Assembly: GCA_024734555.1 (NCBI GenBank)
Contig: JANPWX010000215.1
Span: 1,312,012-1,376,011 of the forward strand
Reading direction: 5' to 3'
DNA: 64,000 nucleotides
From: Trochalopteron elliotii
Taxonomy: Eukaryota; Chordata; Aves; Passeriformes; Leiothrichidae
Shown: piece after piece, positions 37,301-47,412 of the stretch
Layout of the letters: every line of letters begins with the position of its first letter
Position numbering within the stretch: position 1 is the stretch's first letter
Made by a program: the position numbers and the translations under genes
The notes under the pieces: generated by a model
What the model saw: only the letters and a program-made list of their open reading frames with translations
What the model was told of the DNA's origin: nothing
Database searches by the model: none

Positions 37301-38460
37301 TTGATAGCTATGCTTGTGTGGCAAAGTGTTCCCATGGGAAAATTGTCTCTGAAAGAGAGAGGGAATATTATTATTGTTATGATATTGGAATTCTGATTTA
37401 TTTTGGAAGGTCTTCTAACTGGAGAAAAGGATGAGCATGACCTTTTTCTTTTTAGATTTATTCTTCGTACAAACTATTCTCTAGTGTAAGTTATTACAGA
37501 AATATTTTTCTTTCCCTGAAAACGCAGATCAACTCCAATAATCAGAATTTACAAAAGAAAATAAAACAGATAAGCCAAATGTCATAGGAATATTGTTCTG
37601 GGTGTCCAGCTTTTTTTTTTTCTTCTTTTTTTTTTTTCATTTATTTTCCAAAAGTATCAGGAAAACTTCTCAAAAGAGTCTAATTTCTGTATGCATCACT
37701 TAGTTAAAAGCAACAAAAGGGAAACATTTTAATATGGTAAATCCAATGCTACTAGTAGAATCTCTGAGAAGTCTCGCTTGACACAATTCATGATAGATGG
37801 ATTATTTGATGATTACTTTATGAATAATATCAGAGGTAATGGTATGAAGCTGTCAAGACTTAAAGCAGAAGTGCTATCAGGTGATGAAACAGCTTTGGTT
37901 ACACAAAAGACTACTCCTTTTTCACTCCTTCCACAGATCTCTCTTTCAAATAACTGTACAGCAAAAATGTAACACTGATACACTGCACCTGTGTTTGACA
38001 CAAATGAGAGAAAACATTTCTGTGCACAAGAATTGGATGTAATTTCCTGATGCAAATTCAAACTCCAGGTATTGTCAGCTTGCAAGCTAAAATTCAGATC
38101 CCAAATATTGCATACAGCGTTTACAAAGACATACAAAATTCTCTGGTTTGGGCTTCTTATTTTTCTCTGTGCTTTTGTACTCCACCTAATAATCTTCTAG
38201 TTCTGCTCTTAAGGAGAAGATTATTCACTTAACAAAAAGAAAGGCAAAATAATTGCTTCTGGATGAACCCTAGCAGAATACTAGTGTGAGTCTGTGGCTT
38301 CTACTAAAGCAGTGACAACAAATAATCACGCCAAACAAGTTTTTCTTTTTGGTATCTCTTGGAATAATTAAATCCTGCTGTGCATTGCTTTAAGACTTAA
38401 CAGAGGCATTACTTGGCATTACTTCCACTGAAACCAAAACCCAGTTATAGTCAACAAATA
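34343..38460. other. AT-rich unique sequence, no gene seen
   Basis: A T-rich tract (runs of 11 and 13 T broken by CTTC) lies at about 37610-37640. No coding exon, RNA gene or transposon recognised. Confidence 0.6.
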
Positions 38461-38640
38461 TTTCACATATATGTCTATGTATGTATATATATGTATATAT
38501 ATATAAATAAGTATGCATATATGCATATATGTTCATATGTAGATACATATGTACATAGAATATATGGATACATCCATATATAGAGATATTATACATCTAG
38601 ATATATTCATATCTATATATAAATATTCTACAAGTATTAG
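38461..38640. repeat. TA/TATG-rich microsatellite
   Basis: About 180 bp of alternating TATATG, TACATA and ATATAT sequence. A minus-strand tyrosine/isoleucine/histidine-rich frame over it is an artefact of the repeat. Confidence 0.9.
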
Positions 38641-39706
38641 TCTTTAAGAACAATAATGTCATCTTTCAAATGCATGAGGAATTCAAAAGGTAGGCACGTG
38701 TAGTTTTAATTTCTCCCAGTATCTTGTAACTCGTGTGCACACTTGAAATCAGATCAGCTTGCTTTACAACCAGAGATAAATTTCAAACAACTACAAGGTT
38801 TCAGAACTGATATCTAAACATGCCAAAAAGTCTTGAGAAATCACTTTTTCCATGTAAACATTACAGGTACTGTATGCTTCTAAACATAATTTACATTATA
38901 TAGTACAATAGATGTTCAGCCAGATGTTTTTACAAAGCACAGACAAAGACTTTATTACTAATTACCATTTCTAATGGCATAAAACACTGCAACATGTGTC
39001 ACCTGCTGGGTTTTATACCACTTTGCTAGATGACTGTGTGATTTATGGTTTAGTCTCACACTTTGAATATAAAGCAAATTATACTTTCCCCTTTCCTATT
39101 CAGGACAAACAGCATGATTAGGTTTTGTCTTGCTTTTTCACAGTGGAACTTTGCTATATGTGTACTTTCATTTCACAGTTGCTGCACATTGACCCTAATC
39201 TGGAATCCTCATCTACCAAAAGAGCTCCTGTCAAGGTTCTCAGGAAAAAGTGTTGCAGTTCTTAAGCAGATTGGCAGGAACTTTGGGACAGAGTCAGGTT
39301 TTAATTGTACACTGATGCAAACCCACATAAAGACATTCATAACTTACTTCAGTAAACTGTAGAGGTTACAGAAATAAAAGGCGAACATCTGGAGGAAATA
39401 AAATTTACTCAGAGGTGACATGACTATTATAAACCTGTGCTCAGATGTAAACTCCTATACCTATATGATGTATTGGTCTTTTTGCTAGGAATCATGCTAT
39501 AAACTTGTTCACTCTGCCACAACATGCCTGTGCCCATTCATGTTTCTGTACATAAATGTTTCTGGTATAGCAGCAAAAATAGCTATATTAAAAGATCACA
39601 TCTTGAGCAGTAAGTTCTTTTCCTGTAAAGTAAACAATAAATAATTGTAGTTTTAAAACAACTTTTGTGGGTTTTTTAATAGATTATTTCCAAAACATAT
39701 TTTATT
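38641..39706. other. Unique sequence, nothing recognised
   Basis: No gene or repeat recognised. A 99-codon plus-strand frame (39063..39362) has no known domain. Confidence 0.55.
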
Positions 39707-39751
39707 ACAGTCTCGAAATACAGAACCATAAATTCTGTATTTCAAGACTGT
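39707..39751. repeat. Near-perfect hairpin, 19-bp arms, 7-base loop
   Basis: ACAGTCTCGAAATACAGAA (39707-39725) faces TTCTGTATTTCAAGACTGT (39733-39751) across the loop CCATAAA. The arms pair at 18 of 19 positions. Pairing stops abruptly outside the arms, so the stem is too short for an ordinary microRNA precursor. It may be a tiny inverted-repeat element or a local inverted duplication. Confidence 0.9.
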
Positions 39752-40534
39752 GCAGGTTAGCAGACTAGAGACTAGAAGTCACTCTTGGTTTTTTAGCCAA
39801 GCTTTCAGAATTAATACTTTAATTTCAACAGCTTCTTAGGAAATTAAATAATTTGGGGTGCCCCAAGACCAGCCTGCTCCAAGAAAAACTTGTGATTGTA
39901 TTCAAAAAGTGTTCACAAATACTTTGTTGCAGCATTTGACCAAGTTCTAATCATATCACTTCACTATCTAGACTGCAACATGAATTGGAAAATTAACTGA
40001 ATTTTTACTCTATTCAAAGTAGACACAGCTACTGTGAAAAGGTCCTATAACTAAAGAATTTGTTCTATAATACCTAGAAACGTCTAAAAAAATGTTCATA
40101 TTTATCTGAAAAACTTCAGTTAATTGACATTCATACTAATTACAGTTGAAAGGGATTTCTGGAAAGAGCTAACAAGATATCATTGCACTTTTACCCACAG
40201 AAAGATAGGGCAGTGATGAGAATCTTCATGTGCAAGAAAACAGATTTTTTCTTTGGCCATGCCTTTTACCACTTTTTAACTTACGAATTACTTAACAACA
40301 TTCTATGCATATCATACACATGTTCTTTCTATCCAGTCTGAAAAGAGAAAAAAGAAATATGCCTTGCTTTGCTCCTCTCATTTTCTCGCCATCCTCTCAC
40401 TAACCATCTGACAATGTACACTGGGAGAGTGCTAATATGGAAAGTATGCAGTGGCTCTGTGCTTACATTGAACATGTCTGCATTTAGTTTCTTTTCCTGT
40501 ACAGAAAAGAGGTGATTATTTTTCAGTGTTACAG
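39752..40534. other. Unique sequence, nothing recognised
   Basis: No gene or repeat recognised. Confidence 0.6.
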
Positions 40535-40580
40535 CTAGTGAGAGCTCTCACTAGTGTATATATACATATACCCTAGTGAG
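40535..40580. repeat. 20-bp perfect palindrome plus third arm copy
   Basis: CTAGTGAGAGCTCTCACTAG (40535-40554) is a perfect palindrome. A TATATATACATATA spacer follows and then CTAGTGAG again (40573-40580). The three alternating arms (CTAGTGAG, CTCACTAG, CTAGTGAG) allow two mutually exclusive hairpins. Confidence 0.92.
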
Positions 40581-40800
40581 ACCTTAGTGTGTTACAATAA
40601 TTTTTATTGGTTGTTTCCAAGCTGTTTAGCCTAGGAATTTGTAGGAATATAGGTTAACGCATTATCTTCTGCATTTCAACTCTAGGAGTAGATGTCATTT
40701 TATTATGCACAGGGATTTTGCTTATGATCCTTCTATATCTTGGAGTCTGTCTAAAAAGTCAAATGTTTCTTGTCTTCCAGAAATTCTGCAGTATTATTGA
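40581..40800. other. Unique sequence, nothing recognised
   Basis: Short AT-rich spacer. Confidence 0.6.
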
Positions 40801-40865
40801 TTTAAGACATTGTTTTAAGTATTAAGACACTAAGTTTTAAGGCAAAGTTTTAAGACATTGTTTTA
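40801..40865. repeat. 17-bp direct repeat 48 bp apart
   Basis: TTTAAGACATTGTTTTA occurs at 40801-40817 and again, identically, at 40849-40865. Looser copies (ATTAAGACACTAAG, GTTTTAAGGCAAAG) lie between them. The pattern looks like a decaying local tandem duplication. Confidence 0.85.
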
Positions 40866-43800
40866 TTGCGGTTCTGTGAAGACTAAGACCAATAGTTTTG
40901 AGAAAATCACATAATAAAAAAATTAAACAGTAAGTCAAAGATTTGTTGTGATTGAAAGAGACAGTGCCAATGTATTTTAATGCAATGTAGTTGTTCGGAG
41001 ATAGGTTTTAATTACAATAGCGTTCCAGCATATATTCCTGTATCTCTTCAGTTTCTATAAACATAAAATGTAGTTATCAGCTCATAAGAATTAAATTCCG
41101 ATCAACGGTTTTGACATTGTTAGTTTCACTGTGCAGCCTTACAGCCTCACTTGTCAGTTATCAAGCACTCAGACACTTCAGAGATCACAGAGTACGTGGC
41201 TGCTTCATCACTCTGGAACAGGTTATGCTTCCTCAAAATCAACAAAGATCGGTTTGAATATAAGGTGACCAAGGAAAAGCTCTCTAACAAAGTCTTAAAA
41301 TAATGTTTTATAATTTTATTTTTTTGCCTCTTCTGTTCTAATTCTGCATAACACTGTCCCTGAGAGGCCTCTGGATTTGTGTGAATGGATGTACTTGTGA
41401 ACCTTCCTTTGCCAAGATTACTGTTCTGAAAGATCCCTCAAATGTATGAATGGAAATACTGTTTATTTGCCTCTCCTTTGCTGTGTTATTGCATTGTTTA
41501 AACAATGTTTAGGTATGATCACTAGCATTGTCTAAAATGGACAAGTCACATTTAAGAAAGCAGAGGTATAAATGGCATCATAAGGAAAAGAGAACAGAGT
41601 ACCTCTTCTAACTACCTCAAAAGGATCAGAAAAGAAATGTCCTGTCTTCAGAAACTCTTTCAAGTCAAAGGGAATTCTATTCAGTTCAGAGCCTCTACAA
41701 CATTCTCCCTTTGTCATGTGCAACAATAAGCCAGTCCAACAGAGATGGAAGGAATCACAATGACAAGTAAATAGGGGAAATATTGCTGAAATAGAATACA
41801 ATTCAATACAAGAGTTAAAGTATGTAAAGATAAGATAGAGGAGGAAACAACAGTTTGTTCATGACGTCATTTGTCTTCTAGTGTTTGTTGCTTTTTTTTT
41901 CCTTTCCTTTTACTTGCAGCTGTGTCTGCTTTCCTATTTTTACTCAAGTCTTTCAGTCAATCATAGCAGAGTCTCCAACAGATGTGCAGAGCAATAAAAT
42001 GATAGTAAAATTTTACAAGCGTGATTCATTTTTGGTTTGCAATTTTTAGATGAAGAAATGTCTTGTGTATTTACAGAAAATATGGCACACATCTTGTCAA
42101 GAAGTATAAAAATGCATTTTGTTTTTCTTGAAGAAGGATTATGCATAGACTTCACAATTTGCCCATCTCAGTTCACAACAGCCACAGTATTTAAGGTCAT
42201 TCATATGGAATATCTTTTAATGAGACTATGAGATAAAGAAATATATTATCAAGTCAAAGTCTGCTGTTGCTTATTTCTCTTCAACAGTATTTTATCCTGG
42301 TACTTATTTAGAAGAGAAATTGAAAGTGAAATTGATATATGCCCTTAACAATAGAAGCACTTAGAGCTGGCTGAATAGCAGAAATCTCATTTGTGAGTAA
42401 AAGGGCTGAGTTAGATTTCCTGTGACTGCTGTGGTCATGACCTGAATGATTTCAAAGACTGGACATGTACATAAAATACACTGGTGAAAATTTTCATGGA
42501 CTACAAAGACTTCACTGGCACCACTGGAAAAACAGAAGGGCTGTGCTAGGTGAGGTCAAGGTCAGGCTATCTCAACACTTTATTTAACCATAAGAAACAG
42601 TAAGCATGTATCTGGTGAAACATAAAAATGAACTAAACCTATATGATGCTACTACTCTTTGAATTCTAACTATTTTGGAGTCAGATATTTTGTGAATTGT
42701 TTGTTTCTTCTACACATCTCAAGATCCTGAAGATTCAAGGACCTTTTCTTGTCTCTACTTGAACTTTCACTGCTCAACTATGAAACTAAAAAAGCCTCAT
42801 TATTCTTGTTTTTCTTAGAAGCTGTTTCCTCCTGGCTTTGTTTGATGGGTTTTCAGTAGATGTAACAAGCAAATGTGATCATTTTTCTCTAATTTTACAG
42901 TTATTCGTTAAATAATAAGAAACAGAAGGAAAGTTTTGTTATCCAGGTAGATCATCAAAAACCACAAATAAACAGTGGAATATTGTTCTAAAGAGATCTA
43001 AGTGCCTCCAAATAATGAACTTAATCTCTTGTAGATGGCCTTGAACAATTACTATATTTGAAGAAGAATATAGCTGCTTCACGCCTTGTGGAAGAAGGTG
43101 GCTACACTGTAGTAAACATCTGTGATGAATATTTCAAATGGTTCAGATCAGCAACAAACTTATGATGAACCCTCACATGAACCTCATGCCAGCCTCAATA
43201 CCGAGATCAGTTTAAAAAGTGAAAGAAACAGAAAGGGGATTTAATTACATCCCCTCTTATTCCTCAGTCTTGAATTTCTGTCTTGTTGCATGAGCCTATC
43301 AACAGCTGCTGTCAATTAAAATAGTCCCTTATAAACATCTAGAATTTAAAAAATGCCAAGCTTCAAAGGAAAATACAACCAGTTAAAAAATATGACAGTG
43401 TTTTATCACAGGTATTTTCTTCAAAATGAAAATAATTTTAAGCAAATAGGTTTTCAGGAAGATTTAAGGCTAACCAGACCACACAGATATTTCTGAGGAA
43501 TTTAAACTAAATCTTATAACACCAAAATCATAATTGGAATTTTCAAATATTTAAATGAAAAAAATTATATTTCTTGTGTTTTATTGGAAAAAAACCTGTA
43601 ATACATTGCATATAGAAATATAGATAATAATTACTACAGTATACAGATAAGAAAAGAAAAACAATCCATCATTAGATGTCAGAGTGGATGTGTGGCCCTC
43701 TAGATGGAGTGTGCTCTGAAAATACAAAAGCAATATAATTCTAGAAGTCATGTGATAGCACAATGAGTGTGTCAGTAAGGATAATAAACTGTCTTATCTG

Positions 43801-45865
43801 CTTTGGAGAATAGCAATATCTTGTATTCACATTTCTAAAAAATAATGAAAATATTATTTTAATCAATAATTAATAAGCAAGAGTTTGCATCTGTGAATTT
43901 GCAAATAGTGCAATAAACCATCAGTAGAAATTTCAATGAAAAATATAACTCCCAAATTATTTTGTGAAAAAATACCTGTCCATTGCTATTTGTATAGCTG
44001 ATCACAATGTAAATAAATAAATGAAAAACAGTTAATGAAATGCATTTTTTGAGAACTGATGTGTTTGACTAATCCTTTGTCATGTCACAGATTGTTCAAA
44101 TGTTTCTCTCTTCAAGAAATAATGGTGTATAATTTTGGTGTCATTTGAGGAGGAAGGAGTGACTCTTCCTAAAAACTGAGCAGGATGATCCCTTGATCTC
44201 TAGTTACCTCCTCATTTTCATCTTGCATTGCCAGCAAAATGCCAGCTGCAAAACCTATTTTGCATCCAGTTGTGATTTCAGAATTAAATGCAATGCAATT
44301 AGTTCCTTTTATATGTTTAGTAATCTTGTTAAGATAACTCATTAGGTATCTTGGCAATTGGAAATTACTAGGTTTCAGAACATGTGCATTTCCCTAGTGA
44401 ATACCAATTATTCCTAAATGAGGCAATTGTTCTTTAAAGGAAAGGGAAAAGTGAGTCTCAAAAAGTTTTCTGAGTTTATATATTAAACTCAGACTTTTAA
44501 AAAACTTAGATTTTAGTGCTTTCTCCATAAAATTCTGGGTATGTAGAAATACTGTAATCCTACTTCCCTATTTTTTTATATAATCATGACAGGAGTTTGG
44601 AAAACAAGGTATAAGTTGTTCATGTGAATCATATTTTTATCATTGAAACATGCAATTACTGATTTAGAAAGGTAATGTAGGTGGGATTTTTTAAACCTTA
44701 CTTTTTAAAAACAGGAATATACTATCATATTCATTAGTTAATAATTTATTTAGTTGCAGGAAAAGGCTAGAATGCTAACCAGTTCATAGGAAGTAGCTAC
44801 AGCTGCAAAAAATTAGACTATGCAATATTTTAACATTCAACTTACTAAGTTCCAAAGTCTTAGGCAACATCAATGCATTGTCCCCACACAGTTAATTTCC
44901 AAACTCTTTCTCACAGCCATAAAGCCAGAAAAAAAACAAAATTCTGACAACTGCTCCAAATATTCAAAGACTATGGTGAATACTGTGTTCTGTATATGCA
45001 TCTGCCCAGGCCTCTTTCCTCACTAAGAGAAGAAGCATATTGAAAAGATTTTAGCAGAATCAAAATCTTCAGTAAATATGACAAGAAAAGCAGGAAAACA
45101 GAGACTTTAAATAGTATTTGAAATTTCAGGGTTAATAGAAAACCAACAAAATTTACCAAAAAACCACATGAAGCTGTAATTTTTGAATTATGAAATATTT
45201 TATTTTGCTATTATTAAGCATCCTTTTATGAAATAATGAAATAAAATTGGAAGAAGGTCAGTGATCCAGGAGCAAGAGAGTTCTCAGGAATATAAAATTA
45301 AGTCACACCAGACCAAATATTAATTTTCCTTTCTAAAGAAAATACTGCTTATTCCATAAAGCCTGTGTCATGAATAATAAGGGAACTCAATCTCAAAGCC
45401 ATCATTACAGAAAATAGAAAGATATTTAAGAATATTACTTTTAGAAATGCAAAAATTTTGTGGATACCTGTGTGAACCATGAGCAATAATCTTTCAAAAT
45501 TACTACAAAGTAAGACCAAGAGAAAAAAAAAAAGCATAATCATAAAGAGGGTTACTAGGAAGATGTGAAGGCAAAAATGCCTTAATTCTTAATATATAAA
45601 CAGAGAATCTGTCAGAACCATTGAAACAGGAAGGTTTGTTAAGAGATACAGAGGGTTTTAATTGCATAAAAAATAGCAGGAAACAAAAATACACAGTTTT
45701 GGGGAAACACTTTGCTGTCCTATTTTCTCACTTTTGACCTGCTACACTTTTTCTTCCCAACCCTTATCTCATTTAGCTTTATTTTCTCCTTCCCAGTTCA
45801 CATTAAGAGCTTGAAGACTGAGATTACTGCCATAGCCACATGGTATCAACATAAACACCAGTACC
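40866..45865. other. AT-rich unique sequence, no gene seen
   Basis: About 5 kb with no recognised gene or transposon. A 10-bp inverted repeat with a TATAT loop (TCTGAGTTTA 44469-44478, TAAACTCAGA 44484-44493) is present. Confidence 0.6.
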
Positions 45866-46002
45866 CAAACCTGAGGCATGTGCAACCTCTCTGGGCAACC
45901 TGCTCCTGTTCCACCCTCATCATAAAAATATTCTTTCTTATATCTAGTCTGAATCTATCCTCTTTTTGTTTAAGACTATTACCTCTTGTCTTGTCACTAG
46001 AA
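45866..46002 (-). mobile_element. CR1 LINE fragment (reversed)
   Basis: CAACCTCTCTGGGCAACCTGCTCC, ATTCTTTCTTATATCTAGTCTGAATCTATCCTC and CTATTACCTCTTGTCTTGTCAC match the reverse complement of the last part of CR1 ORF2 (R-F-R-L-D-I-R-K-N region). The matching minus-strand frame (45846..46043) still reads RFRLDIRKN. Both termini are missing. Confidence 0.88.
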
Positions 46003-46223
46003 ATCTCCATATGTTTAGCGTAGATGAACCCCAAATCAATCATGCTATGTCTCCACTGCTAATGTAGTCATAGGGAAAACCAAGACAAGAAGAACCTGGA
46101 AGACTGGAGCAACTCCCCTGCCACATCCCCAGCCACACAGGCCTTGGCTTACACTGTGCTTGTTGAAGTGGTAAATGGGGTCTCACAAGATGGTCAAGGC
46201 TGTAGATTCAGAATAGGGGTTGG
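46003..46223. other. Spacer between two opposed CR1 pieces
   Basis: No recognised content. It may include eroded CR1 edges. Confidence 0.5.
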
Positions 46224-46600
46224 AGACATCAAGTTTGAAGATGACACCAGATTGAGAAGAGCCTTGAGGACTTGAGGACAGGGCTGCCAGCCAGATGGAC
46301 CTACATGGGCTGGAAGACTGGCTTGGCAGGGGCTTGATGAAAATGGGCAAGGAGAAATGCCAAGCCCTGCACCCAGGAGAGGCATAGCCCTTGGGATGAT
46401 ACAGTCTGGGGGCTGCCTGGCTGAAGGTAGCTCAGCTGAAAGGGCCTGGCAGGTCGGGAAGAGAGTGAGCTTAGATTGAGCCCACGGGGAGCCCCTCCAG
46501 GGAAACAACCAAGCTGTGATCCATGTTGTACGGACAGAGGTGCAGCCAGAGCTTCAGAGGAGTGATCATGCCCTCCTGCTCAACACTCATCAGAGCAGAC
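46224..46600 (+). mobile_element. CR1 LINE reverse-transcriptase region, broken (sense)
   Basis: GGAGACATCAAGTTTGAAGATGACACC reads D-I-K-F-E-D-D-T, so the catalytic FADD motif has become FEDD (46234-46245). GGCAAGGAGAAATGCCAAGCCCTGCACC matches the K-C-x-x-L-H region. A segment like GTGATCATGCCCTCCTGCTCAACACTCATC further on fits the next conserved block. Frameshifts interrupt it. The minus-strand frames over this piece are shadows. Confidence 0.78.
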
Positions 46601-47098
46601 AGCCTGGAGAAGGGATGACTTGGGAGGACCCACACAATTTTTAGGATGCTGAGTTTTAATTGAGCATTTTGCTGAAATAATGAATAGACTAAATCTGATT
46701 TAACATAAAAAGCCCAGTATATATTTTTCATTTGTCTTCCAATTAAGAATTAATAAGTTGGGTTTGGGACCACAAAAGGGAATTGTAATTTTGAAAGTTC
46801 TCTTTAAGTGGTGAGGATCAAATTTGTTCTTGAAAAGAGCACCTTACCCCAGAACACAAATATCTCATGGTGTTGGAGTTTTTCTCTGCAGCCTCAGTAG
46901 CCTGCTCTTCAACTAGAAGGGGAATCACAATCTGCTCTGCTTACCATCTACTTAGTAAATGTTTCATGTCTTCAAATTTGAGTTTGAAGAAAGAGAAATG
47001 TGACTTCTCCAGAAGATGAATGCATCAATGTATTGATAGACTTGCAAGGAATAAACTATAAAATACAAAAAAATCTTTCTACCCTATTTTACCTGAGG
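46601..47098. other. Unique sequence, nothing recognised
   Basis: No gene or repeat recognised. Confidence 0.6.
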
Positions 47099-47197
47099 TA
47101 CCAGGTTGTGAGCTCGATACTTTCTGAGCTTGAGAAGAGCTAGATCTTCTCAAGTGAAATTTTTCAACAGTTTTCTTTTTCCCAAAACAACCTGGTA
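47099..47197. repeat. Small element with nested inverted repeats
   Basis: Outer arms TACCAGGTTGT (47099-47109) and ACAACCTGGTA (47187-47197) are perfect complements. Inside, CTTGAGAAGA (47129-47138) and TCTTCTCAAG (47145-47154) form a second perfect stem with a 6-base loop. If the outer TA on each side is a target duplication, the 95-bp core with CCAGGTTGT ends would look like a miniature Tc1/mariner-type element. It could equally be upstream LTR sequence, since an LTR-like segment starts 30 bp later. Confidence 0.45.
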
Positions 47198-47227
47198 TAA
47201 ACAATATTCCTTTCCCACAACAACAGG

Positions 47228-47412
47228 TGTTGTTTGTGATTTCTGTTACTTAGTCAATGGGAGAGGTGTCAGTCCTATGGACCAATAACATGTCTTCTTA
47301 GCGCAGGATGTTATAAAAGGGCTGAATGAATTGTAAATAAAGCCTTCTGATTTAGAAATCTGCATTCTGACTGGAGTCAAGTCACTTTATTTCGTGTCCT
47401 ATTGAAACAACA
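47228..47412 (+). mobile_element. LTR-like segment with TATA and poly(A) signals
   Basis: It starts TGTTGTTT and ends AAACAACA, a perfect 8-bp inverted terminal pair. CCAATAAC lies near 47280, TATAAAAGG near 47311 and AATAAAGCC near 47337, then about 70 bp ends ...TTTATTTCGTGTCCTATTG. This order (CCAAT-like, TATA, poly(A), short U5) is that of a retroviral LTR in sense orientation, and the 3' part resembles avian ERV LTRs known to me. 185 bp is short, so the true 5' edge may lie further left. No target duplication seen (ACAGG and AGTAC). Confidence 0.6.
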
